DNA from: Platanthera guangdongensis
Lineage: Eukaryota; Streptophyta; Magnoliopsida; Asparagales; Orchidaceae
Direction of reading: 5' to 3'
DNA: 64,000 nt
NCBI GenBank assembly: GCA_039583875.1
Contig: CM077159.1
Location: 1,820,812 to 1,884,811, forward strand
Made by a program: the position numbers and the translations under genes. Numbering within the stretch: position 1 is the stretch's first letter; each line of letters starts with the position of its first letter. Shown piece by piece: positions 10,911 to 23,820 of the stretch. Below the pieces are notes generated by a model. It saw nothing but the letters and a program-made list of their open reading frames with translations. It did not search any database and was not told the DNA's origin.

Positions 10911-11129
10911 TATAATCATGAAACACTCATTTAGGAGACAAACAAATTGCCAAAAAGCAATTAAAGGAACACACAGGTTCCCCAAACATGTCTATTTTCA
11001 TTCCTAAGTGAACATTCATGGGTTCTTTCATGTTATAATCATAACGCAAATACATGTGCTCTCCACCCTTAAAATAATTCATCCACGAATTCGAATACGA
11101 AATACCAACAGTAGAGTCTGATACCAAAT
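10911..11129 (-). other. Leader and PBS of F
   Basis: The PBS complement is at 11117-11126 (minus strand TGGTATCAGA). The leader contains a small frame with MKEPMNVHLGMKI, also found in E and, from its second Met, in C and D. It also has a PPT-like block with a degenerate hairpin at 11063-11092. Confidence 0.75.
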
Positions 11130-13186
11130 TGTAACACCCCTATCTATCATATACCATATAGTAGAAGGTTCGGTCGAGGCTCGACGACGTATACTAGGGA
11201 CATTTAGTGAAGTTTATTATTGAGACCATAATCTGCAAATGTTTATCCTAACTCAGAGTGCATTCTAGCGAAAGAAAACAAAATGCTTAAAAGAAACCAA
11301 CCATTTGAATGTCCACACAACTAGATAGGACTAAAAGTATAATAAAATAATGTTCCAGCCTTAAGGCCTTATAAGGTTTTTATCAAATAATAATGTCTTA
11401 GACATATTGACACACAAGTCAACCACACATGAATGACAAATAAAGAAACGTGTGATTTGTTTTGGCCTTCAAGGGGTAGCTTAGTAGTCCTAGGCTCCAA
11501 CCTGATATTTCCCGCTTGGCTCAGCTGCACCTACACGAAACATTCTATCATAATGGTGGCAAACATAGCAATGGTCTGCAAAGCTGACCAAATTATAATG
11601 ACCCTACCTCTCACTAAAGGTGGCAGTGCTCCATCCCTGCAGGCATTAGTATATACAAATATTGACAATCATAACATGCAATTTAAGCACCATTCGCCAC
11701 ATACGTAGGCAGGGCCATCCAATGCCCCGTACTCTCAGAGCATATTCTTGGTGCATAGGACATCAAGGGTCGCACCTCCCTTCTTTATGACTGGCATCAA
11801 CGTTTGAGCTTTTTAGTCTTTTAGGGCTAAAGCCAAACACAATGCCCCTATGGCAATGATAAAGTCATGGTGATTCACACTCTGAATCACTATAAGTCGA
11901 TCGACATAGCGTTGGGTACAGTTTAGCTATTTCACGTGCGAAAAATCGCCAGGCATGACAACCACGACGCGGGCCAGCATCCCCTTTCCCATCCGTATGA
12001 TACATAACCTCATTATGATCCTAGACTACCACTCATGGTCTCCTAAGCTTGGCCACATAGGCTTTCAGCTCCATGCATTGTCCCCAGGTCTTGAAGAGAC
12101 ATGCCTCACCAAATGAAGGCCCCCATGTCTCCACAGGACATGACTTACAAATAACGCATTGCTAACTAGGAGCTACCGCCGGCAATAGTGCTACTACCGC
12201 GTGGTAGGGGACAGACTCTCGATCCTTCCCCTTACTTGGGTGTTTTCCTGGAGGTCATCCCGCAGTACTCTCTCTGCAGCCAATTGCGCACCCCGTGACT
12301 CGAAAATCTATGTTATTACCATGGAGTCTTCTCTGGCATATACAACATACAAACATCATTAATCCAGACCAACCTTTCCAGATGAGATTCACACAACATG
12401 CTTATTCCGTATTTCGATTCCGGATCTAAATGCAACAATAATTGGGATAGATGGATCAACCCGTAGGAGAACCACTTCCACGTGTTCATAGAGTGTCAAC
12501 CCTCACATGCCAAAAAGAAGGACTTCACATGTCCAAGGAAGAGGATCGTTACCCTAGAAGGCTGTTTCGCCGCCATGAGAGATGTTCTAGCTGGATAGAA
12601 AAGACCGCTACGGCTTTGCCTTCGTAGGTTCGAACTTATCTTGCGGATTGGGACTCTAAAACTATAACGATAGCGAGATCTCCTTCGAACAACACTCCTC
12701 TTACTTTCTCCAGCCGCTCAAAATTATGGATCATAAGAAAATGAAGTGAAAATTCCACTTCCTAGGATTTAACCCATGCTACCGCCGCACGGTAACTTGC
12801 TACTTCCGCGTGGTACCTCAATCGATAGCTCGATTTGCATGCCCACCACCCAAGAAATCTAATCATAGGTCGACATGTGGCCATGCCATTATATCCGACT
12901 ATCATCGCACGATAGGTAACTATCGCCGCACGGTATCTAGCGTCGCTTACGACACGACCGCTTCCACTACCACCATGTGATAACTGTTATCTCCACGCGG
13001 TATCAACCAGAGAGCTTCACCAATTAAATGGACCATGCTAATGTCAGCGGTATCTCTACCGCTGGGTGGTAGCTTCCCGAAAGCTCTGTCACCCTTCTCA
13101 TGGTTCTACCGCCAGAGATAACAACCTACCTTCGGGCAGTATCTCATAGAAATCACTTTCCAAGTTTAGGAACTTGGGGCGTTACA
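11130..13186 (-). repeat. 5' LTR of element F (2057 bp)
   Basis: On the minus strand it begins TGTAACGCCCC and ends GGGGTGTTACA, canonical TG/CA ends with the PBS next to it. It is partly alignable with the LTRs of C, D and E (for example the stretch with 'tgctgacc' and 'cggtggc'). The part from about 12170 to 13150 is rich in short inverted motifs such as CGCACGATAG...CTATCGCCGCACGG. No coding sequence is seen. Confidence 0.85.
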
Positions 13187-13435
13187 CCCTATAAGAAATA
13201 TTATTTTGTGAGGCCTGTCCCTTGGAGACATGGTGGCCAATGTTTTGCGAGGCCTGTTTTGTGAAGACCTGGGGGCCATTTGGTGAGGCCTATCTATTGA
13301 AGACCATGAGGACAATTTGTGATCTGAGTGCCTGTGCGTCCCAGCTTAGGTGACCGTGAGAGCTATCCTAGGATCATAACATAGTTATGAATAACACGGA
13401 TGAGAAAGAGGATGATTACCTGCGTTATGGCTTGG
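13187..13435 (+). repeat. LTR of element E, first part
   Basis: Positions from about 13320 to 13435 align with an internal segment of F's LTR in opposite orientation, and the alignment resumes at 33676 after element B. The first ~130 bp hold three degenerate repeats of about 36 bp beginning GAGGCCT(G/A)T (near 13210, 13250 and 13285). The left side is cut by F. Confidence 0.7.
13431..13435. repeat. Target-site duplication of element B, left copy
   Basis: CTTGG, matched by CTTGG at 33671-33675. Removing the insert rejoins two halves of element E's LTR. Confidence 0.9.
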
Positions 13436-16130
13436 TGTCACAACCCGCATTTTCTCACACATTTAAATAATATCAGAGCACGAGAAAATACGTGTCGTGA
13501 TGCCCCGCCGTGAAGGGGATAACTGCACGCGCTCAGGCAAAACCTAAATTCGCACTTGAGGAATAAATTATCATTTCTTATGCAAGTAAACCAATTACAG
13601 TTTGATGACCGTATCCCTCGGCACCATGGATCAGCTAGTCCGCATAACAAAAACTATAATTTTATACGCAGCGTAAATATATAGTTAAGGTAAGTTGACA
13701 TCCTACATCAGTAGAATCGTCCCCAAAGGACCTCTCATGAAATGCAGGACTCTAGGCAACTCATAATGTATAGAAAATAGCTTTTGTTACATACTCGAAA
13801 AATAGTGCGTTAGTGTTTTAAAACAATATATGCATGAGATACATATACAATTACTTTTAAGGTTTAACAAAACTAACGTGCAACCTAACATAAAACATTC
13901 CCAGAAGCAAGTAAACAACCTCCAAAAAAGGTAAAACTAGCAGTCTCTAGTTCATAGTACATCACTAAAAGAAACCATCAGTGGGCGTCAACAACCTAAC
14001 ACGAACCCACTGGTGGGTGTGTATGTCTGTACAGAAAGAAGAAAACTACCTCGCCAAAACAAGGAACAACAACCTCTGCGGCCACAAGCAAGCTCCACCA
14101 AAAGAACACTAACCGCTCAATCGGCTATCACCTAGACCTGAGGCATTCCAAAGAAAAGAATACCTCAACAAGTATATAAAGAAATAAAATGGTGTAGTAT
14201 TTTATCCATAACCAATAACAGAAATGCACGAGATATCAACATAGCTTGCTAAAACCTGCAGGAGCAATAAGGCCAACATATGCCAAAATACCAAAAGAAA
14301 GAACAGACCGAATTTGGATCCATTAACAGTGGTAGAGTCATTACTCAAGGGTTCAACGGTTGCAGCCCTTAAGGTGGAACACACCAACAAAAATAGCCCA
14401 TATCGGGGACAAAAGGTGTTCTCTACACCATAAAACAACCAGCCCATTAACCTGGGTCAAAAGGTGTTCTTTACACCATAAAACCACCAGGCTCTACACC
14501 ACACCACCCCTTACAGATCCATCAGACAAACCACGTGCCATACTTCACGATTCAATCGGCAAAACATGCCGAAATACACCAACAACCCAAAATCCCGACA
14601 TAACCACAAATCTGAAAGTTCATCCTAAGCACGTACGCAACATGATCTAAGTTCCTACTTCATATGTCTACTTTCAACCAAGATTTGGACACAAAACCAA
14701 TAGCCCGAATTTCAACTATACCATAATCCTATAACCATAAGAGATGAAAGAAAAGCAAAACTTGGCAAGGGCAAGAACACCACTTGCCTCAACCTTCAAG
14801 CACAATAGTCGCTATCAACCCTAGGAGAAAAAACTTGAGGTGAACAACATAAGAGAAAAACAACTAAGAAATTTGACAACCCATCTTCTTTTCTACTAAT
14901 CCGAGAGCAAAGACATGTTACCTAAGGGGCAAATCCAGAGCAGCTGGTCCCTCTTCCTTTCTTTCTCTTGTACTCACCTTCTTTGGAAATGGAGAATGAT
15001 AAGAAGAAGAAGAATGAACACACAATGGAAGGAGAAAGACATTAATTTCGGCCTGATTCCCAGGGAAGAAGTATGGTCCCTTGGATGAAAACAATAAAGA
15101 ATTGAACGGCAGCAAAATTTGCTGAAATTTCGCAGCTCGGCCCTGACACGCCATATGACATGCCCGTGTCACAGGTTGTGTCACTTAAGCGGTGGGCAAC
15201 CGCCTCACATCCAAACAGTACACGGCCTGTGACACGGGCGTGTCACAGGCCGTGTCACTGGACACGCCTACCTACATGGCCGTGTCACTGGTTGTGACAC
15301 AGCACCCAGCACCCAGCCAAACAACCCGAGAAGGACACGGCCTTGGGACACGCCCGTGTCCCAAGCCGTGTCACCCCATACTCGACACTCGTCGAGCGAA
15401 GTTTATCGACCGCGGGACACGCCCTGTGACACGCCCGTGTCACAGGCTGTATACCCCTTCTCTCGACACTCGACACTCGTCGAGTGAATTTCGTCGAGCG
15501 AAGTTCGTCGACACCGGGACACGCCCTATGACACGCCCGTGTCACAGGCCGTGTACCCCAGCTCTCGACACTCGACACTCGTCGAGTGAATTTCATCGAG
15601 CGAAGTTTTTCAACACCCGGACACGCCCTGTGACAGGCCCGTGTCACAGGCCGTGTACCCCGGCTCTCGACACTCGATAATCGTAGAGTGAACTTTGTCG
15701 ACCGGAATTCGTCGAACACACGGGATACGCTGTGTGACACACCCATGTCACAGGCCGTGTACCCTGACATACCCTGGGACACGCCCGTGTCCCAGGCCGT
15801 GTCACCCGAATGCACTCCAGTCTTTGATCTCTTACACCTCTCCCCTGCTACAATAAACTGCAGCCATCATTTTTTTTGGCACCTAAGGGGAAACAAACCA
15901 GCAACCAAGACAACATATCTTCATATCCAACCGAGCATTCCCGAAGAGGCACCACCGAGTCACTAAAACAGATTCCGGCTTGCTAGGGAATCTTGCAAAC
16001 AGGCTATCAACCAAGCCACTAAAGGCCTAAAGACCGAGATTACGCTCTACCAACAGCAAAGGCCAACGTAACGCCAACAAAAACAAAAATACATACTGGC
16101 CATAACAAAAAAAAAACCGGGGGTGTTACA
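13436..16130 (-). repeat. 3' LTR of element B (2695 bp)
   Basis: The plus strand runs from TGTCACAACCC to GGGTGTTACA. It contains a tandem duplication of about 50 bp at 14405-14485 (two copies of CAAAAGGTGTTCT(C/T)TACACC) and a GC-rich palindrome array at 15150-15805. Open frames inside it are by-products of the repeats. Confidence 0.92.
15150..15805. repeat. Palindrome array in B LTR (ACACGGCC / CGTGTCACAGGCCGTGT)
   Basis: Repeated units of roughly 100-110 bp combine GACACGCCCGTGTCACAGG-like inverted repeats with CTCGACACTCGTCGAG-like ones. They show open frames on both strands only because stop codons are rare in this GC-rich repeat. Confidence 0.85.
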
Positions 16131-16168
16131 GTCACTCCCCCTAAAATAAAGTTTCGCCTCGAAACTTT
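16131..16168 (-). other. PPT of B and adjacent hairpin
   Basis: The minus strand reads TTTTAGGGGGAGTGAC directly before the LTR start. Next to it is a perfect 9-bp stem, AAAGTTTCG (16148-16156) with CGAAACTTT (16160-16168), around a 3-nt loop. Confidence 0.8.
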
Positions 16169-16225
16169 ACATAACAAGGACATAACAAAGAAAGAGAGAA
16201 ATGGAAGAAACCATACTAGACAAGT

Positions 16226-19200
16226 TCAAGGAAACAAATGAGGGTGAGCCGCCCTCATAGCCGACTCTAATTCCCAAGTAGCGCTTTCCACGTCTTGGTT
16301 TCTCCATAACACCTTCACCATAGGTATTTTCTTTCTTCGCAATACACGATCTTGTGAATCCAAAATGCGGACAGGCACCTCCACATAAGAAAGGTTTGGT
16401 TCCAATTGATGCACAGCTTCTAACACCTGCCGGTTGTTTCGCACAGACTTGCGGAGTTGGCTTACATGAAAAACATCGTGAACACCGGGAAAAGTTGCGG
16501 GCAATTCCAACTTATAAGCTGATACACCAACCCGCTCAACAATCTTGAACGGTCCCACAAACCTTGGGTCCAATTTCCGATCTTTCCCAAATCTCTTTAT
16601 GCCAATCATCGGGGAAACTTTAAGTAATACCAAGTCCCCCACAAAAAACTCCAAATCTGATCTCCGCCGATTGGCGTTCTTCTCATAACGTTCTTGCACT
16701 ATCCGAAGCTTTTCTCGAATACGCTTTACAGCAACTTCCATTTCTTCTGACGCATCAGGACCCAATAAAGGTGTCTCGCCAACCTCAACCCAAAAGAGAG
16801 GAGTTCTGCAACGTCGCCCATACAGGGCTTCAAACGGAGACATTTGCAAGCTTTCTTGATAACTGTTATTATACGCAAATTCCATAAGCCGCAAACGTTC
16901 ATCCCATGCTCCTCTGTGGTCTAAGATATAACATCGAATCATATCCTCTACGATCTGATTTACTCGCTCTGTTTGACCATTCATTTGCGGGTGGTATGTG
17001 GTAGAATATCGCAAATTCGTACCCAAACCTTCTTGTAAACTCTTCCAAAAGCGAGATGTAAATCGAGAGTCTCGGTCGGAAATGATATTGCGGGGAACAC
17101 CATGCAAGCGGAGAATCTCATTCACATACAGTTCAACTATCTTCTTCATCGGATAATTAATCTTATAAGGTACGAAGTGAGCACACTTCGTTAATCGATC
17201 CACGATCACCCACACGGAATCATACCCTCTAGTAGATCTCGGTAGACCAGTAATGAAATCCATTGAAATACTTTCCCATTTCCAGGTTGGAATTTCCAAT
17301 GGTGTCAACTTGCCACTAGGCCTTCCATGATCGGCCTTCACATGCTTGCATGTATAGAATTCCAACACAAATTTAGTTATGTCTCTTTTCATCCCATCCC
17401 ACCAGGCAATTTGCTTCAAGTCATGATACATTTTCGTAGAACCTGGATGGTAAGCAACGCTCGAATCATGAGGTTCTCGGCAAAACATATCTCGGATGTC
17501 CATAACAGAAGGGATACAAAATATGTCGCGGTACGTCAACGCACCTGCAGCATCAATCGAGAAATCAAGTAACTCTCCTTTCTCCGTTCTCTTATATAGG
17601 TGCAGTAAATCTGGATCGTCTTTCTGATGCAGCTGCGTCAGCTCAATCTAAGAAGGTTCTGCTGCCACCAAACTACTCTGCAAATCGTAGCACCCTACAG
17701 AAATATCCATCAACAGAAATTCTTCCACTAATCGGTCGGCGGAGAGATTAAAAATCTTTCCCGTCTTCCGACATAGGGCATCGACCACCACATTAGCCTT
17801 GCCCGGATGGTACTGGATTTCTACATAGTTGTCAGCAACATACTTCAACCATCGCCGTTGACGTAGATTTAATTCCTTTTGGGTGAATACATACTTTAAA
17901 ATTTTATGATCATAAAACATCTTGCACTGCACCCCATACAGTAGATGTCTCCACAATTTCAATGCAAATATAACAGCGGCAAACTCCAAATCATGTGTAG
18001 GATAGTTCTTCTCATGAGTCTTCAATTGCCGAGACCCATACGCAATCACTTTGCCGTCTTGCATCAACACACATCCAAGTCCAACATACGATGCATCTAC
18101 AAAAACATCATAACCTAAGCCCTCCTTAGGCAGAGTCAAAACAGGAGCGGTACACAATCTATTCTTGAGTTCAAGGAATGATTCCTCACACTTATCATTC
18201 CAATCAAAAGCCACATTTTTCTGAGTTAACCGAGTCAAAGGTGCAGCCAAAGTAGAGAAGCCTTCCACAAATCTTCTGTAATAGCCGGCCAACCCCAAGA
18301 AGCTCCGGATCTCCTTAGGAGTATCCGGTCTTCACCACTCCATCACTGCAGCTATCTTCTCTGGATCAAATGAAATGCCATGCCTGTTGATCACATGGCC
18401 TAAAAACGAAACCTGAGGTAACCAAAAATCGCACTTACTCAATTTGGCAAACAATCTATGGTCCCTCAAAGCAGACAAAACCAAACGCAGATGCTGATCA
18501 TGCTCCTCAGCATTGCGGGAATAAACAAGAACATCATCGATGAACACAACCACAAACTTATCCAAAAAGTCTTTGAACACTCTGTTCATCATATCCATAA
18601 AGGCTGAAGGCGCGTTGGTTCAACCAAGCGACATTACTAAGAATTCAAAATGCCCATGCCTTGATCGAAAAACAGTCCGTGGAATATCTGACTCACGGAC
18701 CTTAAGCTGATGATAACCAGAATGAAGATCAATCTTAGAGAACACTAAGCTACCGCGTAGTTGATCAAACAAATCGTCAATCCTTGGAAGGGGGTACTTG
18801 TTATTAATAGTGACTTTATTTAATTCTCGGTAATCAATACAAAGCCGCATCGACCCATCTTTCTTAACAACTCATCCAGCTGGTTACGCAGCTCTGCCAG
18901 CTCTCGAGGGGCCATCCGGTACGGCGCCTTTACAATAGGACACGTACCCGACTCCAACTCTATCACAAATTCAACATCTCTGTCGGGCGGAAGACCATGA
19001 AGATCATCAGGGAAAACATCTGAAAACTCGCGCACAACAGGAATCTCTGCGAAATGCGGCAAACTACCAACGGTCTCCAAAACTGAGACGAAACAAGCAA
19101 AACAGCCGGAACCAAGCAACGTCCGAGCACATACCACAGAAATAGCTGGAGAATCCTGGCGTAAATCACCATAAACACTCCCAGGCTGACTGTTGTCCTT

Positions 19201-19523
19201 TCGGAAGTCCAAGCGCTTCCCCTTGCACTGGATCACAGCATCATACTTCGACAACCAGTCCATGCCTAAGATGACATCAAAATCTTCCAGGTCAATCACC
19301 TTCAAATCTGCCGTAGCTATGAAATCTCCAAACACAATCGGACAAGCCAAAATGCCCAAATCGGAAACCACAGAATCACCATAAGGAAACTTGATGCAAA
19401 AGGCATCCCCCACTCGATCTGGTTCCAAACGATATCGATCCACGAAGGCTCTAGCCACCAACAAGTGGGTAGCGCCAGAGTCGAAAAGAACACGCGCCCA
19501 GCTGTTCTTTACCTTAAACTTTC
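16226..19523 (-). pseudogene. pol: Chromovirus pol of B (PR-RT-RH-INT-chromodomain), broken
   Basis: The protease has LFDSGAT near 19480. After LLRK near 18870 about 20 expected residues are missing and the frame shifts into RT ([12 protein letters not shown]). RT is cut by a TGA near 18617 and another at about 18334; its active site is FIDD near 18540. RNase H (18298-17648) has substitutions at usually constant places, such as FYDHKILKY instead of YTDHKSLKY. The longest frame (17539-16226, 437 codons) holds the integrase: an HHCC finger whose first Cys appears replaced by Phe, the D-D-E core (MDF, SDRDSRF, GQTERVNQ), the GPF module and a chromodomain (IPMVKVLWRN...ATWE). Clearly inactive. 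Confidence 0.93.
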
Positions 19524-19615
19524 CTAAACACAAGGTGCACACTAATCACATATCTATGAAACAAATGAAATACGATAATGACGAACGAAACAGGAGAACA
19601 AGGGAGGAGTCTATC
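19524..19615 (-). other. Intron-like segment at gag/protease boundary of B (92 nt), donor changed to GA
   Basis: Gag reads V-V-S-G and hits TAG two codons on. The acceptor TGTTTAG|GAAAG would rejoin G to K-F-K-V-K-N and the protease in frame. The donor position has GA instead of GT. Confidence 0.4.
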
Positions 19616-20849
19616 CTGATACAACCTGAGTAGAGGTCTGCGCGTCTTTAGAAGTAATCACATTAAGCTTTCCTTTGCCTTTATCCAAGCGCTGAGGAAG
19701 TGGCAAAGCCTGGAGTGGCACTGGCTGCAACACAGGTTGCACTTGCGGGCACTGAATCTTGATGTGCCCCTTTTGTCCACAATGATAACACACTTTCTTT
19801 GACCAACAATGGGCAGCATCATGCCCCTTCCTCATACATATCGTACACTCCAAATCCCTCTGCGAAGCACCCTGAATCGCATGAACCTGCTCTTTCTTTT
19901 GAACACCTAATCTTTTGAAACATCGCTCGAAAGGGTGGCCTGACCGACCACAGAATCTACAACCTTCTTTGCTCTTCTTCTTGGAAGTAGCATCAGGCAC
20001 CTGAGAGCTCTTCCCTTCGCTTAACTTCCTCTTATCTTTCCTCATCCACTGTCCTTTTTGCTTAGCAGTTTCAATTGCCTCAACTTTCAAGGCATCTTCC
20101 ACTAAGGCAGCATAGCTTGTTGCTCCATATGCACTTGCTAACTGCTGCACCTCATTTCATAGGCCACCAAGAAAATGATTCACTCGATCCGCCTCGGAAG
20201 TTACCATGCCGGGGGCAAACCGACTCAGTTTACTGAACTCAATTTCATACTCACTTACTGTGAGCTGCCTTTGCTTCAAATGTAAGAACTCATTCATCAA
20301 ACGGTCCCGCTCGACCGAGGGTAAAAACTTCCTTAGGAGCATCCCCTTAAACGACGCCCAAGAGCATCCTTCCATCAAGCTCTCGTTTTCTCGCATCCAC
20401 CAACTCTTTAATAACCCCTTTATCTGATATGCAGCGATCATCACTCGCTGATCATCAGTGATGCCAGAGTAAGAAAACATTTCCACCATTGCTATCAGCC
20501 AATCATCCAACACCATGAAATTCGCTTTGCCATCATAAGTAGGTGGTATAAGTCGCTGAAACTGGGAAATAAATGTCATCTCAGGTGGAACCACTACGGG
20601 AGGCACCAAAGGAGCAGGAGGGGCAGGAACAGCTGGACCCACAATAGGGTTCTGCACCCTCGGAGAAAACCCAGACATCATGGAAAACATAGACTGAATC
20701 TGGGACTGCACATCCCCCATTTGCATTACCAAGGCCTCATTACTCTGTCGCAAACTTTCCATACTTGCATTGTTCTGGGCACCCGAAGACTCGCCCTCAG
20801 ACTGGTGAGTCTGCCTCGTCACAGGACGCTTTGACATCCTATATTCCAA
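19611..20849 (-). pseudogene. gag: Chromovirus gag of B with three zinc knuckles, one nonsense codon
   Basis: Capsid/nucleocapsid precursor. The frame starts at ATG 20849 (MEYRMSKRPVTRQ) or the internal Met four codons later. A retrotransposon gag domain spans about residues 90-230, including FLPSVERDRLMNEFLHLKQ. An in-frame TGA at 20159-20157, apparently from CGA, separates it from the rest (20156-19611). That rest carries three C-x2-C-x4-H-x4-C knuckles: CRFCGRSGHPFERC, CTICMRKGHDAAHC and CYHCGQKGHIKIQC. Most plant chromovirus gags carry one or two, so three is notable. Apart from the nonsense codon the frame is continuous. Confidence 0.9.
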
Positions 20850-21482
20850 TCAAAACGAATCAAGAACTAGCCCAACTACTAGCATAAAATGACTCTGTAC
20901 AAACACACATACACATATGAACTTCAACTGCTAACTTGCTCTGGGAGTTTTAAATGATGTTATGCCTAACCTACGATGATTCACCCTCATCTCACTAATT
21001 CATGTGCCTATACCATGTATGCATGAAGTTATATTCCTTTTGACTCAAAACCATGTGTGTACAGGCGTCATCATATCAATATTTAGCTTGCCACGTTGTG
21101 CTTATGCAATGTTATGCTATGAATGTTGTGATATGCATTCAAAAAAGGCCCTAATGCATGTCATGGGCAGCATACACATGAAAATAGTATGCATCCCATA
21201 CTACATGACATTCTCATGCAACAAAAAAGAAACGTACTAGTCGCATTCATGTGGTGAGGTTATGCATCCCATACTACATAACCCTCACATGTTGCCCCTA
21301 TGCTGGATCCATATACAGACACATATTATGCATCACATACTACATAATATGCCTCGTATACTTCATGTTATGCTATGAGTGAAGTGCTCGTGCTTAGCCA
21401 AGACGAACTATTGACACCTCGGTGTGTGTATGATATGCCACTGCCCGACCCAAAGTCAAGCAAACCTCGCTTTGATACCAAC
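20850..21482 (-). other. Leader and PBS of B
   Basis: The PBS complement is at 21469-21480; the minus strand reads TGGTATCAAAGC, a variant of the Met-tRNA site. The leader is about 600 bp with several repeats of 'cccatactacat', and has no convincing gene. Confidence 0.75.
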
Positions 21483-23820
21483 TATCACAACCCGCATTTT
21501 CTCATACATTTAAATAATATCAGAGCTTGAGAAAATACGTGTCGTGATGCCATGCTGTGCAGGGGATAACTGCACGCGCTCAGGCAAAACCTAAACTCGC
21601 ACTTGTGGAATAAATTATCATTTCTTATGCAAGTAAACCTATTATAGTTTGATGGTCGTATCCCTCGGCACCGAGGATAAGCTAGTCCACATAACAAAAA
21701 CTATAATTTTATACGCAGTGGAAATACATAGTTAAGGTAAGTTGACATCCTACATGAGTAGAATCGTCCCCAAAGGACCTCTCATGGAATGCAGGACTCT
21801 AGGTGACTCATAATGTATAGAAAATAGCTTTTGTTACGTACTCGAAAAATAGTGCGTTAGTGTTTTAAAACATGATATGCATGAGATATATATACTATTA
21901 CTTTTAAGGTTTAACATAACTAACGTGTAACCTAACATAAAACATTCCCATAAGCAAGTAAACAACCTCCAAAAAAGGTAAAACTAGCAGTCTTTAGTTC
22001 ATAGTACATCACTAAAAGAAACCATCAGTGAGCGTCAACAACCTGACATGAACCCACTGGTGGGTGTGTATGTCTGTACAGAAATATGAAAACTACCTCG
22101 CCAAAACGAGGAACAGCAACCTCTGCGGCCACAAGCAAGCTCCACCAAAAGAACACTAGCTGCTCAATCGGCTATCACCTGGACCTAAGGAATTCCAAAG
22201 AAAAGAATACCTCAGCAAGTATATAAAGAAATGAAATGGAGCAGTATTTCATCCATAACCAATAACAGAAATGCACGAGATATCAACATAGCCTGCTAAA
22301 ACCTGCAGGAGCAATAAGGCCAACATATGCCAAAATACCAAAAGAAAGAACAGACCGAATTTGTGATGCATTAACAGTGGTAGAGTCATTACTCAAGGGT
22401 TCAACAGTGGTAGCCCTTAAGGTGGAACACACCAACAAAAATAGTCCATGTCGGGGCCAAAAGGTGTTCTCTACACCATAAAACAACCAGCCCATTATCC
22501 GGGGCCAAAAAGTGTTCTTTACACCATAAAACCACCAGGCTCTACACCACACCACCCCTTACAGTGCCATCAGACAAACCACGTGCCATACTTCACGATT
22601 CAATCGACAAAACATGCCAAAATACACCAACAACCCAAAATCCCGACATAACCACAAATCTGAAAGTTCATCCTAAGCACGTACACAACATGATCTAAGT
22701 ACCTACTTCATATGCCTAATTTCAACCAAGATTTGGACACAAAACGAATAGCCCGAATTTCAGCTATACCATAATCCTATAACCATAAGAGATGAAAGAA
22801 AAGCAAAACTTGGCAAGGGCAAGAACACCACTTGCCTCAACCTTCAAGCACAATAGACGCTATCACAGCTAGGAGAAAAAACCTGAGGTGAACAACATAA
22901 GAGAAAAACAACTAAGAAATTTGATAACCCATCTTCTTTTCTACTAATCAAAGAGCAAAGACATGTTACCTAAGGGGCAAATCCAGAGCAGCAGGTCCCT
23001 CTTCCTTTCTTTCTCTTGTACTCACCTTCTTTGGAAATGGAGAATGCTAAGAAGAAGAAGAATGAACACACAATGGAAGGAGAAAGACTTTAATTTCGGC
23101 CTGATTCCCTGGGAAGAAGTTTGGTCCCTTGGATGAAAACAATTAAGAATTGAACGGCAGAAAAATTTGCTGAAATTTTGCAGCTCGGCCCTGACACGCC
23201 CTGTGACACGCCCGTGTCATAGGCCGTGTCACTTAAGCGGTGGGCAACCGCCTCACATCCAAACAGTACACGGCCTGTGACACGGGCGTGTCACAGGCCG
23301 TGTCACTGGACACACCTACCTATATGGCCGTGTCACTGGTCGTGACACAGCACACAGCACCCAGCCAAACAACCCGAGAAGGACACGGCCTTGGGACACG
23401 CCCGTGTCCCAAGCCATGTCACCCCATACTCGACAGTCGTCGAGCGAACTTCGTCGACCGCGGGACAGGCCCTATGACACGCCCATGTAACATGTCGTGT
23501 ACCCCTTCTCTCGACACTCGACACTTGTCGAGTTAATTTCGTCGAGCGAAGTTCGTCGACACCGGGACACGCCCTGTGACACGCCCGTGTCACAGGCCGT
23601 GTACCCAGCTCTCGACACTCGACACTCGTCGAGTGAATTTCGTCGAGCAAAGTTCGTCGACACCAGGACACGCCCTGTGACACGCCCGTGTACCCCGGCT
23701 CTCGACACTAGATAATCGTTGAGTGAACTGCGTCGACCGAAATTCGTCGAACACACGGGACACGCCATGTGACACGCCCGTGTCACAGGCCGTGTACACT
23801 GACACGCCCTGGGACACGCC
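21483..23820 (-). repeat. 5' LTR of B, first part (before element C)
   Basis: Aligns along its length with 13436-15780. Its terminal G is mutated (TATCACAACC versus TGTCACAACC). It contains the same palindrome array (about 23190-23815) and breaks exactly at ACGCC 23816-23820. Confidence 0.93.
23816..23820. repeat. Target-site duplication of element C, left copy
   Basis: ACGCC, matched at 33320-33324. The intact 3' LTR of B has a single uninterrupted copy of the site at the corresponding place. Confidence 0.95.

Larger units (their letters stand above)
7197..13186 (-). mobile_element. Decayed Tekay-like chromovirus (F), 3' part removed
   Basis: On the minus strand: LTR (13186 to 11130), PBS, leader, gag, protease, RT, RNase H and integrase, cut in the integrase core by copia array A. 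The rest of its integrase, chromodomain and 3' LTR should lie to the left of the window. It is a relative of elements C and D but carries many frameshifts and stops throughout. Confidence 0.85.

Noticed and set aside
15192..15815. Overlapping long ORFs on both strands in the B LTR array (162 and 176 codons)
   Set aside because: They follow the palindromic GC-rich repeat, with Arg/Thr/Cys-rich repetitive translations on both strands. This is the expected result of a stop-poor repeat in an LTR, not a gene.
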